This document shows, piece after piece, positions 47,175 through 60,387 of a stretch of DNA of 64,000 nt. The DNA comes from Diphasiastrum complanatum (Eukaryota; Streptophyta; Lycopodiopsida; Lycopodiales; Lycopodiaceae). The notes under the pieces are model-generated. The model was not told the DNA's origin. It did not search any database and saw nothing but the letters and a program-made list of their open reading frames with translations. The stretch is taken from assembly GCA_029204225.1 (NCBI GenBank), contig CM055114.1:15187624-15251623 (forward strand). The letters run 5' to 3'. The position numbers and the translations under genes were made by a program. The first letter of the stretch is position 1. Each line of letters opens with the position of its first letter.

Positions 47175-48262
47175 CTAGTCTGTTACGGCTTTAAATCCTT
47201 TGGAATTCTAAAATACACCCAATTCCCAACTTGAAAATCTCGAGGCAATTCTTTCCGATTAGTAAAATGTCTTACCTGATCTTGGGCACTTAGAACATTT
47301 TTGCGTGCTGATTGTAGCATTTCCCACAAGAAATCCACTATTTTCTGAACTTTAATCAACTCAGTTTCAACCGTTACAGGAGATTTATATTGAAATCCAT
47401 ACATAAGCATAAACGGACTATACCCAATAATGCTTACTATTGTTACAAGCAAACTCAATCAATGGAAGATACCTTATCCAACGAGATTGCCATCAGGAGA
47501 TTGATGCACAAAACATCAAATCTTTTCACCACTCGCGTTATCCTCTTAGAAGTTAAATATAAACTGGAACCTGAACTATGATTCGCGTCAATCACAATTC
47601 ACCGGATTCTTATTCTATATAAGAGAACGTGAATGCAACTACTCTTAAAAGACATATCAGTTGCTCCACAAAAATCCTTTCCACTAGGAAAGTTCCAGAT
47701 TTATGTGAATCTACTCACCTTACGATGCCAATAAAGAAATGGAAGTCTCCTAATTCTTCACTCTAGTCATGGCACAATGTGTCATTCCAAAGTCAAAGTT
47801 CCATCCAGACCACATCTAGACCCCAATATACTTAAGTTCTGATCTAGAATATTAACTTAAGATTTATCAAACTTCATTATGTGAAGCCCCTGGCTTTTGG
47901 TTACTCCAGTTACCCAACTCCAACTGAGTTCTACAAGATAATTTTATTTTCAAATGAAAAATAATTAGAACCAAAAGCTCCTAAATATCTTATGTAAATC
48001 ACCCATTACCTAAGTCATAAAATGACTCATAATGGCTGTGACTTACAATCGATACAACTTATCTACAATAGCAACAGATAATGATTTTTTGTAGACTCGC
48101 CCAACAACTCATACGCTTACACTATAGTCTTTACAGGAATAAACATAACCAATTTAGTTAACCAGTCAACCATGACCCAAATTGCACCATTCTTGTTTAT
48201 TTGTACACACGGTAAACCGACTACAAAATCCATCAAGATACTATCCCACCACTAAGTAGGAT
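47175..48262 (-). pseudogene. Ty3/gypsy integrase, minus strand
   Basis: From the right: 'WDSILMDFVVGLPCVQ' and '…IWVMVDWLTKLVMFIPV' (48250-48120, catalytic Asp region of the integrase core), then a stop-rich middle. It ends with '…IGYSPFMLMYGFQYKSP…' and the C-terminal domain '…LPRDFQVGNWVYFRI…' (47458-47183). The central catalytic part is heavily decayed. Confidence 0.85.
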
Positions 48263-48273
48263 TATCTAATGTA

Positions 48274-48660
48274 ATGTGCACGAGAAAGCATTACAAGTTG
48301 TTTGCTCGTTATAATGGACCACATAAAATCTTGAGAAAGATTGGATCTTTAGCTTACCAGTTAGAGTTACCAGAGGGAATCAAGACTCATTCCATGTTCC
48401 ATGTTAGTCGTCTAGAGATGAGTCTACATGTGAGGGATTACCATGGTTCTGGTGAAAGTCTACATTCATTTGAAGACTTATCTGACAAGATTCCTTTAGA
48501 GTTTGAAAATATTCTTTATACAAGATCCAAGTGATTGCGTAATTGGGATGTTATTGAGCATTTGGTTTGATGGAAATGACATTCTGATGGTGAGGATTCA
48601 TGGCAAATAGAAGATAATCTAAAGAAAATTTTCCCGGACATTAAGTTCTGAGGACAGAAC
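48274..48660 (+). pseudogene. Ty3/gypsy integrase C-terminal domain, plus strand
   Basis: 'KLFARYNGPHKILRKIGSLA' and 'YQLELPEGIKTHSMFHVSRL' match the gypsy integrase C-terminal fold. After a stop at 48535, '…SWQIEDNLKKIFPDIKF' resembles the chromodomain-like tail. It abuts the minus-strand integrase fragment end to end, so the pair looks like an inversion or two insertions. Confidence 0.9.
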
Positions 48661-48663
48661 TAA

Positions 48664-49083
48664 AATAAGGGGGAAAGTATGTTATGGCCCTAATGCGAGA
48701 TTGGACCATTAGGAACTGCCTTGGACATAGGGGCCAGGCCTAATCTAGATAATAGTCGAGTAGGATTGGTATAGGCATGTGTGTTGCATCCTAGTATGGA
48801 ATAGGGTGTACATCCAGTGTGCTTATGCATGGGTTTTGGCTATTATGGGTTAGGGGTACCTACATGCAGTGGACATGCATGGGAGATTGGCATGATTAGT
48901 TAGAGTTCTTCCATGTGGATTCGGTGCATGGGTAGGTGGGGTTGGCTATATCTTTATATATACCCTCACCAGTGTCTATGAGGATCATTCAAGAGTCTAT
49001 GACCGTTATGCTATCAGAAAGGCTGTGAAGCACTCTTCCTATGGCTTGGCTATCTCCTCTGGATCGCTCGGGGGCTAGATCGA
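48664..49083 (+). repeat. Gypsy polypurine tract and 3' LTR (partial)
   Basis: 'aaaataagggggaaag' (48662-48677) is a polypurine tract, followed by TATGTTATGGCC as LTR start. 'ttatatataccc' near 48953 is a TATA-like box in the LTR. CATGCATGGG-type motifs recur. The LTR is cut at about 49084 by a copia fragment. Confidence 0.65.
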
Positions 49084-49625
49084 GATCTTTGCTACTTCCT
49101 ATTCTCCACAATCGAATGGACTGGTAGAAAGGAAGAACAAGACCTTAAATGAGTCTGCCAAATGCATGATAACTCATGCTTCGTTGCCCAAATAGTTTTG
49201 GCAACATGATGTATCAACATCAGCTTACATGCAGAACCGATGTATAACTAAAGTCCTCCCTAACATCAAACCCCTCATGAAGTCTGGACAGGATCCAAGC
49301 CTTCATTGAAACATTTGAGAATATTTGGATGCACTGCCTATGCTCATGTCCCAAAGGACAAAAGAAATACATTAGACGAGCACATTCAAAATTGTTATTT
49401 TTGGCTACTATACTTCTGATGGAATGTATAGACTATACAATATAGAGACCTATAAAGTTTTCACTAACAAGGATGTGACGTTCGTTGAAGATCAATTTAA
49501 TGATTTGAAGGGCAAGGACCATATGCAGTCTACAATTTTTGCCCCGACAATTGATACATATTGAAAGACTATTTTGATTTCTTCCAACAGTCACTCTGTA
49601 CAGTCAAATCCAGGCAAACGTTCTA
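49084..49625 (+). pseudogene. Copia integrase C-terminal fragment
   Basis: '…SYSPQSNGLVERKNKTLNES…' (Glu), '…AYMQNRCITKV…', '…LKHLRIFGCTAYAHVPKDKR…', then frames with stops to '…FVEDQFNDLKGKD…'-like sequence at 49480. Opposite in orientation to the B2 element that begins at 49626. Confidence 0.88.
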
Positions 49626-50063
49626 TCTGCATAAATGAACCAAAACTGTAGCTTTGCAGAAATGAACTAAAACAGCCACAGGTGACACTGTCGGGTTTTT
49701 TGCAAAAGATGCAAAAAAGAAGAATGTGCCCTTAAATTTCATTTAGGGTTGTCCCACACTTTGCCAGAGTCATTTCCTTAACATTTGAGGCTCTTTGAAA
49801 AAGCAAAAAATGCGACACTGTGATTTTACACGAGATTTCTGTTAGGCGGAAAAGACGAAAAAGACGACACTGCATTTTTCGGGATTCCTAACAGGCAAAA
49901 AAGATGACACTGTCATAAAGTCCGTGTAATTGTGCAGACTATGTAAAAACACTTGTACTTCTACAGACTATATAAACACACAAAAAAATCCGCAGAACTG
50001 GATAAACAATGGATGAAAATTAAAACCGATTAGACGATTTGTAAGAAGGAGAATAATCTGACA
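49626..50063 (-). repeat. Copia family B 3' LTR of B2, partial
   Basis: Very similar to 55005-55447. It carries the LTR start TGTCAGATTATTCTCC (minus strand) at 50063 next to the polypurine tract 'aaggaggag'. The distal two thirds are missing, replaced by the copia integrase fragment on the left. Confidence 0.9.
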
Positions 50064-50070
50064 CTCCTCC

Positions 50071-52040
50071 TTAATCAGAATCCTTGAATGCCTTAAACTT
50101 CAAACTTAGTTCTACACAGAATCTTCTGTGTGACTCCAAACTTAATGCTTCAGTAAAATTATCTATTGTCATATCTTGCGTTCTACAATACTGCAATCTG
50201 ACCTCTTTGTTGAGAACTTTGCTTCTGACGAAATGATACTTCAGTTCAATGTGCTTATTCGTAGAATAAAATCTAGGGTTGGCTGATAAAGTGATGGCAC
50301 TTTGATTATCACAAGATAATGTCGTCGGAGCATATTGATTCAGACTGATATCTAAGAGTAATTCCTCAACCATTTGTATCTTGAAAGGCTGCGATATACT
50401 CTGATTCAGTGGAAGATAGAGCTATCGAAGATTGCCTGTGACTGTTCCAGGAAACCTGACTATTGTTGAGAAAGAATGTAAATCCGAAAGTGGATTTACG
50501 AGTGTCTACATCTCCTGCCCAACTTGCATATGTGTAACCACTGAGTAAATTGAGTTTGTCATTGCTGACTGCTCCATAACAAATGCAAAAATCCATAGTA
50601 GCTCAAAGATATCTCATGACTCTGATAAGAGCCTTCCAATGTGTTATACCAAGATTAGTCATAAACTGACTAAGAGAGCTGACTGCAAAAGCTATGTCCA
50701 GCCTGGTACAGATTATGGCGTACATAAGAGATCCTATAATAGAATGGTAAGAATACTCACGCATTTGCTGCTTCTCATGAATTGTTTGGGAACACTGGTC
50801 CTTTGACAATTTGAGTCCTGGTTCCATTGGTGAGAGAGCTAACTTGCTATTTATCAAATTATATCTGACTAACATGTTGTAAATGTACCTCTATTGTGTA
50901 ATATAGACCAACTTTTGTTTTTAGTCTTTGTGGATTTGTATACCGAGGCAGAAATGAGCTTCACTCAAATCGGTCATGTCGAATTCGGAAGATAGCATTG
51001 TCTTGGCTTCTTTTACCAAATTGGTATTGTTGCTGAAAAGCAATGTATCATCCACGTACAAAGTGATAATGATAAAAGACTGTTGCACTGCTTTGAAGTA
51101 AACGTTTGAATCTGAAGAGCTAGGTGTATAGCCGTGATCACTAAAAAGAGTATTGATCTTTTGAAACCATGCTCGAGCAGATTGCTTCAAGTCATAAAGT
51201 GCCTTATGGAGATTACAAACATGATTGTGCTTACCCTCGATAATATAACCTTCAAATTGCACCATGTAAATGTCTTCTTCGATAACTCCATTAAGATATG
51301 TTGTTTGTACATCCATTTGATGTATTTCCAAAACTGTTGTAGCGGCAAATGATAGCGAAAGTCGAATAGAAGAATGCTTGACTACTGGATTGAAGGTCTC
51401 AGTGTAATCGACGTTGTATATTTGAGAAAATCCTCTTGATACAAGTTGTGCCTTTCTCCTGTTGATGCTTCCATCTGTATTGTACATGACTTTGAAAATC
51501 CATTTGCAATCAACTACGTTTCTACTAGCAAGTAATTCGACAATCGTCCACGTCTGGTTCTTGATAAGAGATGAATACTCTTTATCCATAGCTTCTTTCC
51601 AGAGATCTGAATCAGGCTGACTGAGTGCCTCTTGGACAGATGTCGGTTCCTGAGCAAGATAAGTTGCAGAATCGTTGATATACCGGTTAGGTGGTCTGCT
51701 AGTCCTTGAAGACAAGAAGTTAATTATTTCCATCATACTGTAGTTGCTGATCTGCAACATCATCATCTTTTGATTCACCGTTGATTTGTTGTTCGTAAAG
51801 AGTAGAGGAGCTTGGACCTTCAATAGGAATAGTCGACTGAGGAACTGGAAAGTTCAAAGCGTCAAGAGAATCTGATAGGTCGGCTACATGGGGACTGTCT
51901 TTTTCTTTGAGGTCTTGAAACAGATCATCGATGAAGATGACATCCCGGCTAATAAATATTTTTGACTCGATGGGATCGAACGACCTGTACGCTTGATTTG
52001 AAGTAGTGTAGCCGATGAACACACACTTGATACTCTGGAA
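50071..52040 (-). pseudogene. pol: Copia B2 integrase tail - RT - RNase H
   Basis: A long open frame at 51823-50921 covers the RT: '…WTIVELLASRNVVDCKWIFK…', '…QLVSRGFSQIYNVDYTETF…', '…LEIHQMDVQTTYLNG…' (Asp), '…ALYDLKQSARAWFQ…' and 'ITLYVDDTLLFSN' (both Asp). RNase H follows in two further frames: 'SGYTYASWAGDV' (the usual first Asp of '(S/D)ADWAGD' is Tyr), 'SSTESEY', 'LSCDNQSAI' and '…TEALSLESH'. The RT core is intact. Stops near 50880, 50600 and 50366 break the end. Confidence 0.93.
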
Positions 52041-52079
52041 GTCGAGCTTCTTCCTGAGATCAAATTCTTCCTTTTAGAT

Positions 52080-53150
52080 CCAAAAACTCATAAGTTTGAT
52101 AAAGAAGGTTTGGTACATGTCCAAACTTCGAATGGTGTTTTGTCTGAGAGGCCTTTAGTAGAACATTTGTTCTGAATATAGGTTGTTGTTGAAATAGCTT
52201 TAACCCAGAAGCACTTCAGAAGTGTCGCATATGATAACATGCACTTTGTCGATTCAACTAAGGTTCTGTTCTTTCTCTCAGCAAGACCATTTGACTGAGG
52301 TGAATAGAAAGTGATGTATTGTTGCTCAATGTCATTGTTAAGGCAGTACTCCTTGAATTCGTTGGAGATGTACTCTCCCCCGTTATTTGACATCAGTACT
52401 TTGATTTGCCAGTTTGATTCTCAGCATGCTCTTTGAATTGTCTGAACTTGATGAAAGCCTCTGATTTATGTTTGATGAAATAAAAACCACTATTCTTCTA
52501 GAGAATTCGTCAATAAAGGTAATGAAATACTTTGCATCTAGCAATAAAGGAGTTTGCATAGGTCCACATATATCAGTATGCACAACATCTAACAGATCTT
52601 TTGCTGCATGCATATGGTTTGATCTAAAAGGAATCCTAGCCTGCTTTCCAAAGATGCAACTATGACATACAGGGAGATCAACCTTACTAGAAGGATAGTC
52701 GAGATCAAGAACCATAGATTGTCTGGACATGTTCATAACAAATGCATGATTCAAGTGTCCTAAGCGATGATGCCATAGTAATGCTTTATTGACTAGAACA
52801 GAGGTTTTCAAGGCTTGACTAGACTCAGAATAACAATGTGCCAATCTATATAAGTAACTCTGCCTCTTGCCGAGTGCAAGGGTCTTATTACTCCTATCAA
52901 TAATTTTGCATTGATCATATTCAAATTCTACCTGATGACCTAAATCTATAATTCTACTCACTAATAACAGATTTGTAGAAAGTTTAGAAACATATAATAC
53001 CTTTGACAGTAATTTGAATTGATCATGCTGGAACTGCAATCTTACAGTACCTTCACCTTCAATAGTGTGAGTACTATTGTCACCAAGATGAACAATTTTC
53101 TTCGTGTTGTAAGGAGTGTAGGAGTTGAAGATCTCACATTGATTGGTCAT
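52080..53150 (-). pseudogene. Copia B2 protease end - integrase
   Basis: Frame 53150-52383 has '…VHLGDNSTHTIEGEG…', '…WHHRLGHLNHAFV…', 'CHSCIFGKQARIPF' and 'VVHTDICGPM' (Asp). A shift near 52490 scrambles the middle. Frame 52393-52088 resumes with 'SNNGGEYIS', where the catalytic Asp is Asn, then 'PQSNGLAERK' and '…STTTYIQNKCSTKGLSDKTPFEVW'. Confidence 0.92.
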
Positions 53151-54000
53151 ATGTTGAGTTGCTCCAGAATCTAGAAACTATGAATCATCCAAAAATGCGC
53201 TTTGATCTTTGACCATGAATGCGCCTTCGTCCACTTTGACCTGGGGAGATGATGAAACTGTGTTTGCTTGTTGATCAGGTTGCTTGGTCGCGTTCTTCGC
53301 TTGGAGAATTCGACAGTCCTTGATCTCTTGCGCTTGCAATACCTACAAAACATCTTCTTCTTCGATTGTAGATCTCATGATTGTGCTTGACTTTGAGTCT
53401 GTTTCTGATTTGTTGCAGCCTTCTTGGAGCTTTTTTGCTTCTGTCATTTAGAGCCTTTGTTGACATATAGAGTCTGAGAGGAGGAAGTAGACGAAGTGTC
53501 TTGACTTCTTCGATTATCTTCTTGCAACAACATAGTGATAACTCTAGTAAGAGTTAAATCTGAGTGTGTCGATATGATCATCACCCAGTTCTCATATGTA
53601 GAGGGCAAGCTTGGAAGCAATGTCATAATTGTGTCTTGATCGTCTATGACTGATCCGACAACGGCCATCTGTTGCAAGAGATTCTTAAACTGGTTAATGT
53701 GACTCTGAAGAGAATCACCAGTAGACATTTTGAATGTGAAGAATTTCCTTCTTAGATGTAACTTAGTAGTTACGTCCCTCACGTCATATAGTGAGTTCAA
53801 GATGTCCCAAATGTCTCTTGACGTTTTAGCTTCATCTATGTGTCCAATCTATGTATCTGATATATTGAGGATAATAAGCGCGAAAGCTTTACCGTCCAAT
53901 TTTCACTTTGAGTCGTTGTCTTTAGGCTTTCCTTCTGTACCTGTAACAACATCCCATAATTCGTTGACGATTAGCAAGGTCTTCAACTTAAATTTTCACA
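53151..54000 (-). pseudogene. gag: Copia B2 Gag
   Basis: Frame 53800-53444: '…LHLRRKFFTFKMSTGDSLQ…' and '…DLTLTRVITMLLQEDNRRSQ…'. The zinc knuckle region (about 53345) keeps 'MFCRYCK' but then shifts. Stops at 53398 and 53458 and in the N-terminal part. The Gag start is at about 54060, where the leader begins. Confidence 0.88.
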
Positions 54001-54254
54001 AATGATAATTGGATCCATTCAGCTTGTCTGCGATAAGACCGCCTTTACTTTTAGAATCCATCTGGAAGTTAGTCTGTCAATTGTATCGATGACACTAAGA
54101 TGTGGTAATGCAAACAATAGGAAATTAATTCTCTGATACTGAAAGTTTTGAAAGAACTGAAGAGTATAATATCAATTTGATATCGCGAAAGATATCAAGT
54201 ATTAGAGCTTTCGCTCTAATATCATGTTGGAATTGTATAAAGAAGTAGTGAAAA

Positions 54255-54266
54255 TGCTCTAATACC
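54255..54266 (-). promoter_or_regulatory. Primer-binding site of copia B2
   Basis: The minus strand gives TGGTATTAGAGC, one mismatch to the initiator-Met tRNA complement, directly at the LTR end. A second, weaker copy (TGATATTAGAGC, 54213-54224) followed by TGTTGG lies 42 bp away. Confidence 0.85.
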
Positions 54267-55447
<1,181 letters not shown>

Positions 55448-55454
55448 CTTTGAG

Positions 55455-55664
55455 ATGAATGATTTTTTTGGATATTGTTGTAGATTTGGAGGAGAGGTCA
55501 GCAACACAACAAGAACAATTGAGGTATGACAAGAGAGCTAAAAGATCTCTACACATGATAAAGATGAATGTTACCAATGAGCTTCTCAAGGAAGTTAGTA
55601 AGAGTACTTCATCAAAGGATAAGTTAGTAAGAGTACAAATCTTTCAAAGTTTGCAAAAGAATCA
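55455..55664 (+). pseudogene. Possible copia Gag fragment
   Basis: A short frame '…QEQLRYDKRAKRSLHMI…' and '…NELLKEVSKSTSSKDK…' resembles the early part of UBN2-type Gag. It is cut at 55665 by a CACTA-type end. Short, so uncertain. Confidence 0.4.
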
Positions 55665-55765
55665 CTACAACAAAAAGCGCACATTCTGACATGTGGTTGT
55701 GACGAATTTCGAGAAATTTTTAAAAAATGTCAAAATCTGACATGTCAGTATCCGACATCTCTCTC
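55665..55765 (+). mobile_element. CACTA-type terminal inverted repeat, left end
   Basis: CACTACAACAAAAA at 55665-55678 is the standard start of plant CACTA (En/Spm) elements. It is followed by short repeats of 'tgacatgt' and 'ccgacat' that look like subterminal transposase-binding repeats. It may be the 5' end of the element whose TNP2 gene is at 60.4-62.85 kb, or of a smaller element ending at 59481. Confidence 0.65.
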
Positions 55766-55796
55766 GAACCGCCATAAAAATGAACTCTGACAGCCT

Positions 55797-56800
<1,004 letters not shown>

Positions 56801-58260
56801 CTTGATAACCACTCATGCTCATCTACTCCACTCCTTAGCTAGCACCCCCTATGCTTCTCACAATCAACATTGATGATAGCTCCTCCTCTTGAGAATCACT
56901 CTTTAGCTAGAAACAGACTCATCTGCTCCTTTGCTCCTCAATTGAAAACTCCTTTTCTCCTCAAAATCATCATTTGTAAGAGAGATATGAAGAGTGTGTG
57001 ACAAAGAAAGAGAGATTTGAGGGTCACTCTTATTAAATTATCATTGGTAACTCTTATTAATTGGTGAGGCTCATGAGGATTGGTTGAGGCTAATGAGATT
57101 TGATTTGGTTGAGGGTAGGAGTGAGAAAACCCTAATATCATATCCAAGTCCATCAAAATATATTATGAATAAAATCAGTGTACAAGAGATATGAAATATA
57201 AGCAATTGCATTGTTTATACATAGTTTATTGATAAATGGAATGCAACTACACTTAGTTTGAGTGCTACAAAGTCTGAGGCCAATCCAAGTTGAATAAAAT
57301 GGAATGATAATGAAGCATAGTCAAGCTCTGGCCTTGTAAAGCTAGTATTAATCTTAGAGGCCAAAACCGAGCTATGCAATCTCAATCCTTGAATATGTTT
57401 GTTGGTTGATAAAATATTCTACACATATGGTAGGTTGTTGAAAAGTCTATATCAACTATTTTTCCTCCATGCTAGCACCTGTTGCCTCCAATTATGCTAT
57501 ACGTTTGAGCGCACAAAAAGCGTGTGTTTCTTTTTATTCTCCTTTTACATTTTTTGTAGTGCTCAATTGCATGTCCATAAGTAGTATGCCTAGTATATGC
57601 ATCTTAATTGTTTGAGTTCCTTAGAATTGGAAAATGACTAGAACTTGTAACTACAAGTAGATGGCAATGTATGCCTTCTCCTCCTAGACATGAAGCACCT
57701 CAACAAGCTTGTGACCCTTTATTCAGCCTTGTTATCAGTCTCAAAGTTGTATCCTATAGTCATAGTTTATAACATGTCCCTTCCCTTTGAAATGAACTTC
57801 ATTTTCTAGCTCTAGGTTGAGGAAGTCAACTACTCCAGCTTTTTTATGGTCTTCGTATCTACATGAGTTATGACTTTTGATGGCTACTCAATGCCCTTCT
57901 TATGTCTAAGTGTTCCCTTCATGATTCTCCTACTTCCACAAAGTGGGTCCATAATCCTTCCTTGTAGGGATCATTATCTACAAAATAAAATAAAAACAAT
58001 TCACCTCTTATGTGTGTAAGAAAGAATTGCAAATCACAAGCAAATTATAACACCAAATTATGTGTCATATGCCACACAACAAGGTGGAGATCTACTCCAT
58101 TTTTGTACTTTTCACACAAAAAAAGATTAGGCAAAGCCAGAGAAAGTATTTTATGTGCTATTCCTCTTACCTATCTGGAAAACAACTTTATGGGTTTGCT
58201 CGGGTCCACAACCCATCAACTAACATTTAGTAAACTTCGAACACAATCCAACTAACTGGG
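56801..58260. other. No recognisable gene
   Basis: A+T-rich non-coding sequence. Confidence 0.5.
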
Positions 58261-58278
58261 TTATGGAATCCAATAACA

Positions 58279-58365
58279 TTCTGGAACACATGACTCTTAC
58301 GTTCTGAAACACAACCTTCCGGAACACAACATTCTAGAACGCGATTGGAATGCAACATTCCAGAA
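58279..58365. promoter_or_regulatory. Cluster of TTCnnGAA (heat-shock-element-like) palindromes
   Basis: TTCTGGAA 58279, TTCTGAAA 58302 (one mismatch), TTCCGGAA 58317, TTCTAGAA 58332, TTCCAGAA 58358. Part of this is a short tandem 'ttcyggaacacaaca' unit. Whether a promoter follows is unknown. Confidence 0.5.
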
Positions 58366-58369
58366 GGGG

Positions 58370-59465
58370 GGGGGCAACTTAGGTCCACAGTACATACTTG
58401 AATACTCAAAGTTGAAACTTGAGGTCATGCCAATAGTGTGCATACAATCTTTGCGATACTAGTGCATGCAGTCTTTGTAATAATATTTGAATTGCGAGTC
58501 AATATTCTCATTACATCGCTCATCAAATAATGCCTCATTCTCGTCATTATCTAAGTCCATACACTCATTTGAATCTAATTCTAAGTGCAATCATAAATTT
58601 CTCCACCTATGAGTATAAGAGCTATGATCATCTTCATCATCACTTTCTTCCTCTAGCCATTCTTCATCGAAACGTGGCATTCTCATTGGCGATTGCCTTT
58701 CTACGTTCATATTTTCATTTGCAGTTTCTTCTTCAGTGATTTTAGCATCAAAATGAAACTTGGATTTCTGGCTCGATCAAGGGTTCTGTCTTGATTTTCG
58801 GCTCCTCGTGCAAGTCATTTATAGACTCTACCTTAGTGAGTTCTATTAAACTGAGATTAACAGGTATTTCAGTTTTGCTGGATGAGTTTCAAGAAATAGG
58901 CAAAGTTGTCCCAATTTGCAAAGAGCCTCAACCACTTGCCAACGAAGTTGCAGGTGGGTGGCTTAGCGGAGGTTGTAGAGCAAGAGTACAACATCATTAC
59001 AAATGTTGTTACTCAAGAGGCTCCAGGTATCCACAATTGTTCAAGAAACTGCTGAAGTCAATCCAAATGACTTAGTGGAAAACTTTTGTTTGTAACCTTG
59101 ACAATAGTTATAAAATGATTTGTATTTATATTTTTGACTATTCAAAATTGAAATTTTCCTTTCTTGTGATTTGCACTTATTTTTTCTTTCAAACAAAAAT
59201 TTAAATCGATTTTTTTATCACTTAAACTGAATGATGTTGGACAATACCTGAGTTTAGAGTTCCACGTAAGCCTTACGACAAAATTTTGTTGTGTTCAGAA
59301 TATAGGAATAACAATTTATGTCTGCCTGCATAATCCTGGATTTTGATTCTCCATGTTGATCACACCATTTTTTACAAAGCCTTGTTCCAAAATAACGGGG
59401 ACATAACAAATGCAAATTATTAATAAAAATTGTCCCTTTTCATCTCTCACTACATCCCCATCGGC
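58370..59465. other. No recognisable gene
   Basis: Small open frames at 58530-58739 and 58791-59075 lack family features. Confidence 0.5.
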
Positions 59466-59481
59466 ATTTATATTGTAGTGA
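59466..59481 (-). mobile_element. Possible CACTA right end
   Basis: 'tatattgtagtg' reads CACTACAATATA on the minus strand, the right polarity to pair with 55665, but only 8 terminal bases match and the 3-bp flanks (aat/agg) differ. Confidence 0.3.
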
Positions 59482-59690
59482 GGGTTGGAGGACGATTCAT
59501 CTGTAGCAACGGGTGGAGATGAAGGGCCTTCTGTGGTGCCTTCTTGTGTTTAACAACCGTCTTTTGTTTAGACAGCATGGTACCAATCAAGCTAGCGACA
59601 TAATCTTCATACACAGATCTGGATCGATGACATCCGCTACCACTACCACTTCCACTGCCACTGCCACTGCCACTCATGGTTGTGTGCAAA
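59482..59690 (-). other. Small Gly/Ser-repeat ORF, doubtful
   Basis: The minus-strand frame from about 59675 begins M followed by (Ser-Gly)7 and 'CHRSRSVYEDYVASLIGTML'. It could be an exon of a CACTA accessory gene or chance. Not recognised. Confidence 0.25.
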
Positions 59691-60387
59691 CAATACCAAC
59701 GAATGCTGAACAGACAAATCAAATATGAAATGAATTCTATCATATGTTGGACAATAATTATTTAGTCGAAGATCTAAAAATAAAAAAAAATCACATTATG
59801 AAAAAATTGTGAAAAACGTATTCATGGCAATACAATTAATGCTATAGAATTACAAACACAATCAATGCTAGACAAGAATTAGATCAATCAATCAAGTATG
59901 AAGAGCATTTTTAGGGGATAATAGTTCAAAAAGCAAAGGTTATAAATCTGTTACATGCAAAGAACAAATTTAAGAAGCTTAAGAAATTTGAAATACTTTA
60001 CTAGAAATTGAATGTTTTGATGGATGTTTGTGTAGCTTATCAAATGGAGAATCTAGTGACGAGCGCATAAGTGTCAATAAGGTAAGTTTTATGTGAAGTC
60101 AATATACCATATTCTACAATGATTTTTTTGCAAGCTAACTATTATCGATATTTGTAAGAAACAACGTAATTACAGTTTTTTGTAGGCCAATTATTATCAA
60201 GAACGAATGTGGTGCACCTACGCCGATGCAACGGGCAAGTGATGCGTCAAAGACGCATTGTCAATTATCACTTCTGGAAGTATGAAAGTAGTGCGGATGG
60301 TCAAACATCAAATCCAGAAGAGATTGAGGTTTGTTTTAAAAGCTAACGCATTTGTTGCATTTATTATATATTTTTGATATTAGGATA
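59691..60387. other. Upstream region of the CACTA transposase
   Basis: A+T-rich. An exon-like piece at 60190-60330 (…VVHLRRCNGQVMRQRRIVNYHFWKY…) between a 'ttgtag' and 'gaggttt' may belong to the transposase gene. Confidence 0.4.

Noticed and set aside
59466-59481. Firm pairing of this end with 55665 as one small CACTA element
   Set aside because: Only eight bases match and flanking 3-mers differ; kept as a low-confidence feature only.
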